In this document: positions 12,798-21,572 of the stretch, piece after piece | How positions within the stretch are numbered: the stretch's first letter is position 1 | Layout: each line of letters begins with the position of its first letter | The notes under the pieces: model-generated | The model's database searches: none | What the model was told of the DNA's origin: nothing | The model's input: the letters and a program-made list of their open reading frames with translations, nothing else | Source of the DNA: Gordonia jacobaea | Lineage (GTDB): Bacteria; Actinomycetota; Actinomycetes; Mycobacteriales; Mycobacteriaceae | NCBI RefSeq assembly: GCF_001186365.1 | Contig: NZ_LDTZ01000020.1 | Location: forward strand, 124,001-188,000 | Direction of reading: 5' to 3' | DNA length: 64,000 bases | Position numbers and translations under genes: made by a program

Positions 12798-13134
12798 GCG
12801 CCGGGTGATCTCGACAAGCTCGATCATCGGATTGGCTCGATCAGCGGTGGTTGGCCCCCGCTGGTTGAGCGTCCCCCCGCTGGTTGAGCGGGCGTGCCCC
12901 TCCGCTGGTTGAGCGGGCGTGAGCGCAGCGAACACCCGAGTCGAAACCACACCCACCGCGGCAGGTGATCTCGACAAGCTCGATCAGCGGTAGTCAGCCC
13001 GATCAGCGGTGGTCAGCCCGATCCGCGGTGGTGGCCCCCGCTGGTGATCTCGACAAGCTCGATCATCGGTGCTGGCCTCCGCTGGTTGAGCGGGCGTGAG
13101 CGCAGCGAACACCCGAGTCGAAACCACCCCCGAG
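12798..13134. repeat. Dispersed intergenic repeat cluster, locus 1
   Basis: The gap between convergent glpD and the membrane-protein gene is made almost entirely of repeats. A 50-base unit beginning TCCGCTGGTTGAGCGGGCG and ending GAGTCGAAACCAC occurs twice without change (12901-12950 and 13078-13127). Shorter copies of its CCGCTGGTTGAGCG core lie at about 12858-12890. A second unit, GTGATCTCGACAAGCTCGATCA, occurs at about 12805, 12965 and 13045. Related copies are at 47.4-47.85 kb. There is no coding potential. Confidence 0.8.
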
Positions 13135-13989
13135 TCAGGCCGCGGACTCTGTCGCCTCGACGGCAGACGACGTCGCGACGACGATCGCTCCGCTCACCGC
13201 GGCGGCGAACGCGATCAGCGTCGGCACCGCCCAGCCGGGACGGGTGCTGTCGCCGAGCAGCGCAATTCCCAGCGCGCTGGGGACCACAGTCTCGCCGACC
13301 ACGATCGACGCCGCCGCGGCGCTGACCGCCCCGGTCTGCAGCGCGACGGTGAACAGATAGAACCCGCCCACCCCGCAGATCACCACCGCGTACGCCGCCG
13401 GGTCGGTGAGTATCGCGCCGACGTCGAACGGGTCGACGCCGTCGAGAATCCTGATCGCCACGGCCATCAGACCGAACAGCGCACCGCCGCCGAGTCCCGC
13501 GACAACGGCGACTCCCCGCGGAATCACTCTGGTCACAGCGGTGATGGCCAAGAAAAGAGCGACACCCACACCGAGCAGTGCCCAGTGCAGCCAATTGTGG
13601 TCGCGGTGGCCTTCCTCGCCGGCACCGATGCCGAGCACGACGAGCGCGATCACCACGACGGCCACCGCGGTCCACTCTCGACGGCTGAGCCGAGCGTCGA
13701 GGACCAACGTCGCCAACACCGCGGTGACAACCAGGTTCGCACTCACGATGGGTTGCGCGAGGAAGAGCGGAATGAGCCTGTCCGCAACCAGGTTTCCCGC
13801 GAAGCCGATCCCGTCGAGCGCCAGCCCGAGCAGGAATGACACCGTGAGCATGGCGGTGACCGTCGAACGCAACGACGGTGCGGCCCCGACCGTGCCATCC
13901 TCGACGCTCTGCGCACCGCGCGCCTGCAGCACCGACGCAGTGCCGTACGCCAACGCCGCGAGGATCGCAGCAACGATGCCGATGACCAT
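13135..13989 (-). CDS. DMT/EamA-type multi-spanning membrane protein (copy 2 of tandem)
   Basis: A 284-residue protein with about nine to ten hydrophobic helices in two halves, as in drug/metabolite transporters of the EamA type. It starts MVIGIVAAILAALAYGTASV and shares the conserved GGFYLFTVALQTGAV and LIPLFLAQ segments with the gene just upstream, so the two are tandem paralogues. Substrate unknown. The start is ATG. The 3' end abuts a repeat cluster. Confidence 0.75.
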   Translation of the reverse strand: MVIGIVAAILAALAYGTASVLQARGAQSVEDGTVGAAPSLRSTVTAMLTVSFLLGLALDGIGFAGNLVADRLIPLFLAQPIVSANLVVTAVLATLVLDARLSRREWTAVAVVVIALVVLGIGAGEEGHRDHNWLHWALLGVGVALFLAITAVTRVIPRGVAVVAGLGGGALFGLMAVAIRILDGVDPFDVGAILTDPAAYAVVICGVGGFYLFTVALQTGAVSAAAASIVVGETVVPSALGIALLGDSTRPGWAVPTLIAFAAAVSGAIVVATSSAVEATESAA

Positions 13990-14055
13990 GCGGTTCAGTA
14001 TTCATCATCCGCGTGGAGAGAACGGGACGTCACGGCAACGCGACGGCCCGACGTA

Positions 14056-14970
14056 TCAGCTGCCGTGCCCGTAGCCAGCCGGAAGGTTGACCGATTCCGC
14101 TTTCTCGACGGCGGTCACGGCGCCCGACGACGCCAGGATCACGCCGCCGACGACAGCGGCCACGAACGCGACGATCGCGGCAGGCCCCCAACCGGAGCGC
14201 GTGACATCGCCGAGAAAGATGATGCCAACGGCACCCGGAAGCACCGTTTGTCCGACGACGAGCGCCGCGGCCGCGCCGTTGACCGACCCCGTCTGCAGCG
14301 CAACCGTGAACAGATAGAAGCCACCGATGCCACTGATGAGGAGCGCATAGAGCGCGGGATCGGTGAACAGCACTCCCGGCTGCAACGGTGAAACACCTGT
14401 CAGCACACGGGAAGCCACGGCCATGACCCCGAAGATCGCGCCCGCGATCAGTCCCGCGAATGCCGCGATTCGGCGCTTGAGCACTCGAGCTCCCACGATG
14501 CCGATCACGATCAGCAACGGTCCGGCGACGAGCGTCGCCCAGCCCATCCAGGCGTCGTAGTCGGAGCCCTCGCGCCCGGCAGATATCGCGAGCAGGATCA
14601 GCGAGAGGATGACCACCGCCCCCGAAACCCATTCTCTCCAGGTGAGACTCACCTTCAGCACGATCGCGGCGAGTACCGCGGTCGCGACCATCCGCGCAGA
14701 GATGATGGTCTGCGAGAGGAACAGCGGGATCAGGCGCGCGGACACGATGGTCGCGACGAAACCGACGATGTCAAACGCGAATCCGATAAGGAACGGCACC
14801 GTCAGCATGGTCGCCGCAGTGGAGCGCAGCGTCGGATGTGGTGTGTTCGAACGCAATTCGGTCCTGTGCTGAGCACGCTGCGCCACCCGCTCCGCGCCGA
14901 GCGCCTGTAAGACAGATGCCGCCGCGAACGAGAGCGCACCGATCACCGCGACGATGATTCCGAATGTCAT
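14056..14970 (-). CDS. DMT/EamA-type multi-spanning membrane protein (copy 1 of tandem)
   Basis: A 304-residue membrane protein with the same layout as its neighbour: MTFGIIVAVIGALSFAAASV at the start, LIPLFLSQTIISARMV in the middle, and GGFYLFTVALQTGSVNGAAA near the end. The start is the ATG that aligns with the paralogue; the frame is open further upstream, into serS, but encodes only Arg-rich out-of-frame sequence there. It lies 56 bases after serS on the same strand. Function is not known beyond probable transport. Confidence 0.75.
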   Translation of the reverse strand: MTFGIIVAVIGALSFAAASVLQALGAERVAQRAQHRTELRSNTPHPTLRSTAATMLTVPFLIGFAFDIVGFVATIVSARLIPLFLSQTIISARMVATAVLAAIVLKVSLTWREWVSGAVVILSLILLAISAGREGSDYDAWMGWATLVAGPLLIVIGIVGARVLKRRIAAFAGLIAGAIFGVMAVASRVLTGVSPLQPGVLFTDPALYALLISGIGGFYLFTVALQTGSVNGAAAALVVGQTVLPGAVGIIFLGDVTRSGWGPAAIVAFVAAVVGGVILASSGAVTAVEKAESVNLPAGYGHGS

Positions 14971-15026
14971 TGCGACACCAGCACACACCGCGAACAGGTC
15001 GCCGTCACACCACGCGTCATGCGGCG

Positions 15027-16295
15027 CTACTGAGTCTTGGCGTTGGGCTTGAGCACGTCGGTACCGACGAACCGTGCAAGTTCTTCGGGCAACACGACCG
15101 AACCGTCGGCCTGCTGATGGTTCTCCAGGATCGCGACGAGCCACCGCGTGGTGGCAAGCGTTCCGTTCAGCGTCGCGGCGACCTGCGGCTTACCCGACTC
15201 GTCGCGGTACCGAATAGAAAGGCGACGCGCCTGGAACGTCGTGCAATTCGACGTCGAGGTCAGCTCACGATACGTCTGCTGCGTGGGAACCCATGCCTCA
15301 CAGTCGAATTTGCGCGCGGCCGACGACCCGAGGTCGCCTCCGGCGACGTCGATGACCCGATACGGGACGTCGATCGCGGCGAGCATCTCCTTCTCCCAGC
15401 CGAGGAGCTTCTGGTGTTCGGCCGCGGCGTCCTCCGGCTTGCAGTAGACGAAGCCCTCGACCTTGTCGAACTGGTGCACGCGGATGATGCCGCGTGTGTC
15501 CTTGCCGTAGCTACCCGCTTCGCGTCGGAAGCACGTCGACCATCCGGCGTAGCGCTTCGGGCCGTTGGAGAGGTCGATGATCTCGTCCATGTGGTAGCCG
15601 GCGAGCGGCACCTCCGACGTTCCGACGAGGTAGAGATCGTCGTCCTTGTCGAGGTGGTAGACCTCGTCGGCGTGTGCGCCGAGGAAGCCGGTTCCGCCCA
15701 TCACTTCCGGCCGGACCAGCACCGGCGGGATCATCAGCGTGAACCCGTTGGCCGTGGCCTTCTGCGCAGCCATCGTGAGCAGTCCGAGCTGCAGCATCGC
15801 GCCCTGACCGGTCAGGAAGTAGAACCGCGAGCCGGAGACCTTCGCGCCGCGCTCCATGTCGATGAGGCCGAGTGACTCACCGAGTTCGAGGTGGTCCTTG
15901 GGATTCTCGATCTCGCGCGGCTGACCGACGTGCTCGAGAACGACGTAGTCGTCCTCGCCTCCGGGGGGCGCACCCTCGACGATGTTGGAGATCGCGCGCT
16001 GCGCGTTCGACGCGGCCTCGTCGGCCTCGTTCTGCCGCGCGACAGCAGCCTTGACCTGATCGGCGAGCTCTTTGCCCTTGGCCAGCAGCGCTGCCTTCTC
16101 GTCGCCGGATGCTTTGCCGACCTGCTTACCGAGAGCCTTCTGCTCGGAGCGCAGCGAGTCGGCTTCGACGATGGCTGATCGACGCGTCGAGTCGGCGTCG
16201 AGTAGAACGTCGACGAGGCCGGGGTCTTCTCCGCGCACGCGCTGCGAGGCGCGGACGAGGTTGGGGTCGTCGCGGACGATTTTGAGGTCGATCAC
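15027..16295 (-). CDS. serS: Serine--tRNA ligase
   Basis: A 422-residue class II aminoacyl-tRNA synthetase that charges tRNA-Ser. The N-terminal long coiled-coil arm (about residues 30-110, many Lys/Glu/Ala) is followed by the catalytic core: motif 2 [15 protein letters not shown] with [11 protein letters not shown], and motif 3 [18 protein letters not shown]. The start is the GTG giving [11 protein letters not shown], the usual SerRS start; an in-frame TTG three codons upstream is less likely. Gene order with the Rv3835- to Rv3839-like genes matches M. tuberculosis Rv3834c onward. Confidence 0.96.
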   Translation of the reverse strand: MIDLKIVRDDPNLVRASQRVRGEDPGLVDVLLDADSTRRSAIVEADSLRSEQKALGKQVGKASGDEKAALLAKGKELADQVKAAVARQNEADEAASNAQRAISNIVEGAPPGGEDDYVVLEHVGQPREIENPKDHLELGESLGLIDMERGAKVSGSRFYFLTGQGAMLQLGLLTMAAQKATANGFTLMIPPVLVRPEVMGGTGFLGAHADEVYHLDKDDDLYLVGTSEVPLAGYHMDEIIDLSNGPKRYAGWSTCFRREAGSYGKDTRGIIRVHQFDKVEGFVYCKPEDAAAEHQKLLGWEKEMLAAIDVPYRVIDVAGGDLGSSAARKFDCEAWVPTQQTYRELTSTSNCTTFQARRLSIRYRDESGKPQVAATLNGTLATTRWLVAILENHQQADGSVVLPEELARFVGTDVLKPNAKTQ

Positions 16296-16349
16296 GCCTG
16301 TCAACGATACTGGAGCGCCCGGCGGGCGGATCGGCGGACGTTGCCGCGG

Positions 16350-16745
16350 TTACTGCCAGTGCTCGCGGTAGTCGGCTCGGCCGAACATCGACGCCGCGTC
16401 GTCGGCGCTCGGGGTTCCCGCGAAAGGGTCGGCTCCGGCCTTCACCAATGCCGCGACGACGTCGTCGAATCCCTTGAACACGGCACCAGCGAGCGGTGTC
16501 TGGCCCTTGTCGTTGGCGAGGTCGACGTCGGCGCCGCGCTCGGTGAGAGCCGTCACCGCCTCGACGTTGCCGTGGTACGCGGCGAGCATCAGCAACGAGT
16601 CGCCCGACTGATTGCGCAGGTCAACGGGCACGCCGGCGTCGAGGTAGGCGGCGAGGGATGGGGCGTCGCCCGAGCGGGCCATGTCGAAGAGTCGTCCGGC
16701 CAATTCCTGGACGTCGGCACTCGGTTCGGGGTCTTCTGCGCTCAC
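16350..16745 (-). CDS. Small ankyrin-repeat protein
   Basis: A 131-residue cytosolic protein containing about three ankyrin repeats: GDAPSLAAYLDAGVPVDLRN, GDSLLMLAAYHGNVEAVTAL with TERGADVDLAND, and KGQTPLAGAVFKGFDDVVAA with LVKAGADPF. Such proteins mediate protein-protein contacts; the partner is unknown. The start is the GTG giving VSAEDPEPSAD; the open frame runs far upstream but there it is antisense to the septum-formation gene. It lies 54 bases before serS on the same strand. Confidence 0.8.
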   Translation of the reverse strand: MSAEDPEPSADVQELAGRLFDMARSGDAPSLAAYLDAGVPVDLRNQSGDSLLMLAAYHGNVEAVTALTERGADVDLANDKGQTPLAGAVFKGFDDVVAALVKAGADPFAGTPSADDAASMFGRADYREHWQ

Positions 16746-16803
16746 CCGTCCGAGTCTAAGCACAGGTATCGGCGCACCCGGACGCTCGGAAAGTGCATGA
16801 TGG

Positions 16804-18105
16804 ATGCCGATGAACGACGATCCCGACAAGGTGTCCGACGACGAGACGCCCGACCCCTCGGCGACCGACCACGTCGAACCGGTCACCGAGCAGTTCGAGC
16901 CGGTCACCGAAGAGTTCGAGCCCATCGGTGCAGAAGAGGGCGTTGAGGCTGGGGCGGAAGAGAGCGACGAGCCGGAGACCGAGCGACCCGTCGTCGATGA
17001 CGAAGCAGCCACCGCAGAACCGGCGCGTCGACGCGGGGTGAGTGGAGTACTCGCCGCGAATCCGATGCGGGTGGTGCTGGCGGCGATCGTGATCGGTGCG
17101 ATCGTCGCGGGTGGCATCGCGTTTGCTCTCGGCTCGTTCACCGACAACGGGAACGTCGGAAGCACCGACATCGGCGAGAACGAACGTTTGACACAGAACG
17201 CGTTCACGCGATCGGTCGCCGGCGACTGCCTCGACTGGCCCGACGGGCAGCCCGGCCAGCCGTCGAAGGTCGCGTGCGATCAGTTGCATCGCTTCGAGGT
17301 GGCGGGTCCGCTCAACACCGCGCTTCTTCCCGGATCGGAATTCGGCGACTCCGCGGCGTGGCCTGGGGCCGAGCGATTCGCCGCGATTCGCGACGAGCAG
17401 TGCCCGGTCATCGTCGACGACTATTTGCAGGGCAAGCTCGACCCGCAGGGGCGCTTCTCCGTCGGGATGATGTATCCCTCACAGGCGCAGTGGGACAAGG
17501 GTGCTCGCGAACTGCGCTGCGGATTGCAACAGACGGGCAAGGGCGGCCAGCCAGACCAGGTGGCGGGACGCGTCATCGACAACGACCAATCGTTCTCGTG
17601 GCCACCCGGCACATGCATCGGTATCGATCAGCAGACTCGACGCCCCACGGTGCCCGCCACCGTCGTCGGCTGCAGTGAACCGCACGCGTTCCAGACGACC
17701 GGCATCGTCGACCTTTCTGCGCGCTTCGGAAATCGGACGTCGGGTAAGCCGTGGCCGCAGATCGATGACCAGAACAAGTTCTTGGCCGGGATCTGCCCGG
17801 CGCAGGCGCAGCGATTCCTCGGCGGCAAGGAGAAGCTCGACGCCACCACACTCAACACTCAGTGGTCCGTCATCAGCGAGCCGAGCTGGCTCGCGGGCAG
17901 CCGCAAGGTGGTCTGCTACATCGGGCTACCCGATCGCGGTGGATTCGCGACGCTCGTCGGCGACGCGCGACAGACACTCCTGATCAACGGCAAGCTCCCG
18001 GCACCGCCCCCGCAGGCGCCACCCGGCCGCGTGCTGCCCACGCCCGTCCCACTACCGCCCGGCATCCAACCGAACCCCGAAGAGGTCCCCGCTCCGGCGG
18101 GCTGA
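16804..18105 (+). CDS. Septum formation family membrane protein (Rv3835-like)
   Basis: A 433-residue single-pass membrane protein. Residues 1-80 are an acidic cytosolic tail (Asp/Glu/Thr rich, VTEQFEPVTEEFEP). One membrane helix follows at about 82-105 (VVLAAIVIGAIVAGGIAFAL). The external part has two copies of a Cys-containing domain (GDCLDWPD ... CDQLHRFEV; GTCIGIDQ ... CSEPHAFQT) of the septum-formation (Septum_form) type, and a Pro-rich C-terminus. Direct function is not established. Neighbours match M. tuberculosis Rv3835/Rv3836. An in-frame ATG two codons in could be the start. Confidence 0.85.
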   Translation: MPMNDDPDKVSDDETPDPSATDHVEPVTEQFEPVTEEFEPIGAEEGVEAGAEESDEPETERPVVDDEAATAEPARRRGVSGVLAANPMRVVLAAIVIGAIVAGGIAFALGSFTDNGNVGSTDIGENERLTQNAFTRSVAGDCLDWPDGQPGQPSKVACDQLHRFEVAGPLNTALLPGSEFGDSAAWPGAERFAAIRDEQCPVIVDDYLQGKLDPQGRFSVGMMYPSQAQWDKGARELRCGLQQTGKGGQPDQVAGRVIDNDQSFSWPPGTCIGIDQQTRRPTVPATVVGCSEPHAFQTTGIVDLSARFGNRTSGKPWPQIDDQNKFLAGICPAQAQRFLGGKEKLDATTLNTQWSVISEPSWLAGSRKVVCYIGLPDRGGFATLVGDARQTLLINGKLPAPPPQAPPGRVLPTPVPLPPGIQPNPEEVPAPAG

Positions 18106-18119
18106 TCAGGAGTACACCC

Positions 18120-18470
18120 ATGCCCGTCGCCATGTCCGACGACGAGTTCGAGGGCCTGGTGTCCGATGCACTCGACACCATCCCGAAGGAACTGACCGAC
18201 GCCATCGACAACGTGGTGATCCTCGTCGAGCCGAACAACCCCGAGTCGCCGCACATCCTCGGGCTGTACTCGGGCGTCGCACTCACCAGCCGCGACCACG
18301 ACTACGGCGGCTTCTTACCCGACACCATCACCATCTACCGCGAGCCGATCCTCTGGATGTGCCACACCCGCGAGCAGGTCGTCCACGAGGTCGCCGTCAC
18401 GGTCATCCACGAGATCGCCCACCACTTCGGCATCGACGACGCCTGGCTCCACGCGCACGGCTGGGGCTGA
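18120..18470 (+). CDS. Minimal zincin-like metallopeptidase (Rv3836-like)
   Basis: A 116-residue compact zincin of the metallopeptidase family PF06262. The zinc motif is HEIAHHFGIDD near residue 95 (HExxH plus downstream Asp), preceded by the conserved TITIYREPI segment. The start is the ATG with AGGAG 8 bases upstream; the longer open frame is antisense-like carry-over from the preceding gene. It begins 14 bases after the septum-formation gene, so the pair is probably one transcript. The natural substrate is unknown. Confidence 0.88.
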   Translation: MPVAMSDDEFEGLVSDALDTIPKELTDAIDNVVILVEPNNPESPHILGLYSGVALTSRDHDYGGFLPDTITIYREPILWMCHTREQVVHEVAVTVIHEIAHHFGIDDAWLHAHGWG

Positions 18471-18483
18471 GGGGCGGGGCTTC

Positions 18484-18521
18484 GGGGCGCGGGCCGGGAC
18501 GTCGCGCACACCCCGCGCCCC
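18484..18521. terminator. GC-rich hairpin between convergent genes
   Basis: GGGGCGCGGG (18484-18493) pairs with CCCGCGCCCC (18512-18521) across an 18-base loop in the short gap between the convergent zincin and phosphatase genes. There is no T-run, so it is only a candidate terminator. Confidence 0.35.
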
Positions 18522-18528
18522 CGGCCCC

Positions 18529-19203
18529 CTACCCCATCGGGTCGGCGACGAGTGGCTCGTCGACGAGTTCGAACGGGGCGCGGGTGGCGCCCCAGCGGTG
18601 CGGGACCCACAGGCCGTCGGTGTACTCCAATTCGACGGAGCCGGTGTTGGGCAAATGTGTTGCGGCCGCGAACCTTCCGTCGATACCCGCGAGGTGCGCG
18701 GCGACGAGCCTGATCGCCGCGCCGTGGCTGACAAGGTAGACGTCGCGGGCGTCGGGTCCGCTGAGATAGCGCTGCGCGAGATCGGTGACGGCCGGCAGAT
18801 ACCGCTCGAACACCATCGTGAGCGATTCGCCGCCGGGGATCGGGGCGTCGGGGTCGCCGGAGTACCAGCGGTCGATGATTTCGCGGAAGACACCGTGAGC
18901 CTCGTCGTCGGTGCGGTCTTCGAGCTCGCCGGCCTGCACCTCGTGCACCCCCGGCACGATATCGGCATCGGCGCCCCAGACCGACGCGATGACCTCCGCG
19001 GTCTGCTGGGCGCGGGTCGCCTGCGAACTCAGGAGCACCGGGGCGTCGGCGTCATCGGTGCGCGTGATCGGATTCTCCAAGCCGTACCGAACCGCTTGTC
19101 GCACACCGAAATCGGTGAGCGAGGCGCCCGGTAGTGCGGTGTCGAGTCGACGCATCACATTCGACGTCGTCTCGCCGTGGCGGACCAGATACAGACGGGC
19201 CAT
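18529..19203 (-). CDS. Histidine phosphatase family protein (gpm2-like)
   Basis: A 224-residue phosphatase of the phosphoglycerate-mutase/acid-phosphatase superfamily. LYLVRHGET carries the phosphate-accepting His and its Arg; SHGAAIRLVAAH holds the second catalytic His. It corresponds in position to M. tuberculosis Rv3837c (gpm2), immediately after pheA. The ATG overlaps the pheA stop by one base (TGATG), so it is translated by coupling with pheA. True substrate unknown; glycolytic mutase activity is not implied. Confidence 0.88.
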   Translation of the reverse strand: MARLYLVRHGETTSNVMRRLDTALPGASLTDFGVRQAVRYGLENPITRTDDADAPVLLSSQATRAQQTAEVIASVWGADADIVPGVHEVQAGELEDRTDDEAHGVFREIIDRWYSGDPDAPIPGGESLTMVFERYLPAVTDLAQRYLSGPDARDVYLVSHGAAIRLVAAHLAGIDGRFAAATHLPNTGSVELEYTDGLWVPHRWGATRAPFELVDEPLVADPMG

Positions 19204-20195
19204 CAGTCATCACCATCCTTGACGTCGTCGCCATCTCCCAGTCCTCGACGCATCGCCGAGACCCACTCCTTGCCCGGCCGATGGTCCGGTGGCGGCGAGC
19301 CGATCACCCCGCGCGCCGTCCACGACCCCAGATACACAATGTGTTCGGCTTCGCGGTAGAGCGCTTGGAGCGCTTCGGCAACCGCGTCGTCGTCGATATG
19401 CCCGACGGCGTCGAGGAAGAATCGGTACTGCCCGGGATTGGATTCGCCGGTTTCCGGGTCGCGCCGCGGTCGAGATTCGATTCTGGTGAGATCGATTCCG
19501 CGCGAAGCGAATTGATTCATCGCCGACATGAGGCTACCGGGCTCGTTCGGCAGTTCGAGGATCACGGCGGTGCGGTCGGCGCCGGTCGGCGGCGGAGGCG
19601 ACACCGGTCTGCCGACGAGAAGGAATCGCGTCGTGGCGTCGACAGCATCCGAAACTTCGTCGGCGATCACGGTCAGCTCCGACAGTTCCGCTGCCAGACG
19701 CGTGGTCACCGCGGCGTCGGCCTTACCGGCCGCGACATCTTGTGCCGCACCGGCATTCGACGACGCCACGACGAATTCAGCTCCCGGATACAGCTTTTCG
19801 ACGGAGGATCGAACCTGTGCCGATGCAACGGGGTATGCGGCGATCCGCCTCACCTGCGACGCATCGATGGCCGTTGGGGCGGCGATGGCGAATGCGACGT
19901 CGAGCACGGTTTCGGCGACGACCTGCACGCGCTTGGAGCCGTCGGGGACGAGCGCGTCCATCGTCGCCGGTACCGATCCCTCGAGTGAACTCTCGATGGG
20001 CACGCACGCGAAGTCGGCGTCGCCGGAGCGGACCAACGCGATCGCAGCGGCCGGACTGGCCGCCGCAACCTTGGTCACCTCGTCGTGATCGTCGCGGCGC
20101 GGGACCCCTGCGGCACCCGTTTCGGTCGCGAGGATCTTGTCCAACGCCATCTCGGTGAAGGTCCCTGCCGGACCGAAGTACGCGAACACTGACAC
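19203..20195 (-). CDS. pheA: Prephenate dehydratase
   Basis: A 330-residue monofunctional prephenate dehydratase, converting prephenate to phenylpyruvate in phenylalanine synthesis. The PDT domain starts FAYFGPAGTFTEMALDKI and contains the catalytic TTRFLLVG motif. A C-terminal ACT domain (ILELPNEPGSLMSAMNQFAS ... IESRPRR) is the usual site of phenylalanine feedback inhibition. The start is ATG. It is followed by the coupled phosphatase gene, as in M. tuberculosis Rv3838c-Rv3837c. Confidence 0.95.
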   Translation of the reverse strand: MSVFAYFGPAGTFTEMALDKILATETGAAGVPRRDDHDEVTKVAAASPAAAIALVRSGDADFACVPIESSLEGSVPATMDALVPDGSKRVQVVAETVLDVAFAIAAPTAIDASQVRRIAAYPVASAQVRSSVEKLYPGAEFVVASSNAGAAQDVAAGKADAAVTTRLAAELSELTVIADEVSDAVDATTRFLLVGRPVSPPPPTGADRTAVILELPNEPGSLMSAMNQFASRGIDLTRIESRPRRDPETGESNPGQYRFFLDAVGHIDDDAVAEALQALYREAEHIVYLGSWTARGVIGSPPPDHRPGKEWVSAMRRGLGDGDDVKDGDD

Positions 20196-20360
20196 GACCC
20201 GAGCTTAGTCGACACAAGGTGAACATCTCCCTGACCTGCGCAGACAATCCGTCGGCCACGAAGAAACGGTCGTCCGACGCCGAGCGCAGAGAAGCCCGTC
20301 GGCCGCGCGCTCGTCAGATTCCGCGCGATCACAACCATTGACGGATCACCCGAAACGACT

Positions 20361-20379
20361 TTAGGTTAGGGTTACCTAC
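20361..20379 (+). promoter_or_regulatory. IdeR/DtxR iron box
   Basis: TTAGGTTAGGGTTACCTAC agrees at 16 of 19 positions with the IdeR/DtxR consensus TTAGGTTAGGCTAACCTAA. It lies 43 bases upstream of the chosen start of the DUF2470 gene. Rv3839, the M. tuberculosis counterpart at this position, is in the known IdeR regulon, which supports the site. Confidence 0.8.
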
Positions 20380-20422
20380 TATGAGCTGGACAGCACATCA
20401 GCCGACCGGGAGTGAGCACCGC

Positions 20423-21226
20423 ATGACACGAGCCGTCACCGACAGACCGACGGACGCCGAGGTCATCGCCACCGCATGTCGAAGGGCGGGAAGCGCGATG
20501 CTGGCCGTCGAATCGCCCGTCGAGCCTTCGCAGAGTGCACTGCACAGCCACGAAGCCGACCTCGCCACCCCGACCCAGGTCGACCTGGTCCACCTCTTCG
20601 ACACACAGGCATTCGTCCTGGTCCCCACTGCGGGACCGGCGATGCGTGCGGCCGCCGAGAGTCCCGACGGCCTACCCGCGATGGTCGAGGTCACCGACTG
20701 CGCACCCATCGACCTGCGCGAACGGGTTCGCTCCCTGATCTGGCTCAATGGACGGCTGCATCACATCCCGGCCAATCTCGAACGCGACCTCGCCGTCGAG
20801 ATCGCCACGGAACACCCCGACGAAGGACTCCTCGACATCGGCCACGGACGGTCGATGATGCGGCTGCAGATCGAGACCGCCGTCGTCGCGAGCGGTGCCG
20901 GCGCCGCGTCGGTTCCCGCGCACGAACTCGCTCGCGCAGAGCCGGACCCGTTCTGGGAGTACGAGAACGACTGGATCAGCCACCTCGACGCCGCGCACGC
21001 CGACATCGTCGGACAACTCGCACGTCGACTTCCGCGCCACCTCCGACAGGGCCGGGTGCGCCCACTCGGACTCGACCGCTTCGGACTGCGCTTCCGCGTC
21101 GAGGGTTCGGCAGGCGACTCCGACGTCCGACTTCCCTTCCCCCATCCGGTGAACGACGTCACCGAGCTATCGCGGGCGCTACGCAACCTGGCTGGCTGTC
21201 CGTTTATGAACAGCCTGCCGGATTAA
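20423..21226 (+). CDS. DUF2470-domain protein, iron-regulated (Rv3839-like)
   Basis: A 267-residue cytosolic protein. The C-terminal about 90 residues (ISHLDAAHADIVGQLARRLP onward, ending in an ALRNLAG segment) match the DUF2470 domain found with haem-utilisation/HugZ-like flavin-fold proteins. The N-terminal half is a split-barrel-like region with no visible catalytic motif. The start chosen is the ATG after GGGAG giving MTRAVTDRPTDAE; an ATG 14 codons upstream at 20381 abuts the iron box and would need leaderless translation. Iron/haem handling is inferred from the iron box and domain. Confidence 0.78.
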   Translation: MTRAVTDRPTDAEVIATACRRAGSAMLAVESPVEPSQSALHSHEADLATPTQVDLVHLFDTQAFVLVPTAGPAMRAAAESPDGLPAMVEVTDCAPIDLRERVRSLIWLNGRLHHIPANLERDLAVEIATEHPDEGLLDIGHGRSMMRLQIETAVVASGAGAASVPAHELARAEPDPFWEYENDWISHLDAAHADIVGQLARRLPRHLRQGRVRPLGLDRFGLRFRVEGSAGDSDVRLPFPHPVNDVTELSRALRNLAGCPFMNSLPD

Positions 21227-21572
21227 TCGAAGACCACCCCCGCCCAGTCGAATCGGAAGACCCCTCGTCTGACATCGACTGGACTGCCAGGGCGCGCGGT
21301 CGGGAGGGCTGCCCGACCGCGCGCCCGACTCTTCCCCTGGTTCCGGACCGGCCGCGCGACTCTTCCCCGGGTTCCAGCGCGTCGGCGCGACTCTTCCCCG
21401 GGTCCCGTTCCCTTCCTCGAGAAACAACGCGAGCAAAGGCACACAAGTCGAGGAAAGAATCCTTCCCCTAGTTTCTGCACGACGGCCCACACCCACCGCG
21501 GTGCTCAGCCCGACCGCGCTGGCCTCTGCTCCCGCGCCGCCTCGCCCCAGCCGGCGCCGTAGGCTGTCGGCC
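21227..21572. repeat. Intergenic region with three 31-base tandem repeats
   Basis: No gene is visible in this 346-base gap. Three imperfect direct repeats, each containing GACTCTTCCCCGGGTTCC (first copy with CTGG), start at 21327, 21358 and 21389, exactly 31 bases apart. No transposase or attachment-site structure accompanies them. The last roughly 150 bases should hold the promoter of the CPBP gene. Confidence 0.6.

Noticed and set aside
12798..13134. Insertion-sequence remnant
   Set aside because: No transposase fragment, terminal inverted repeats or target duplication; the structure is short dispersed repeats.
15027..16371. tRNA gene near serS
   Set aside because: No cloverleaf-like sequence with a TTCGA arm was found in the short gaps around serS or elsewhere in the window.
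21227..21492. Minus-strand open frames across the 31-base repeats
   Set aside because: They are short, have no ribosome site and owe their openness to the repeats.
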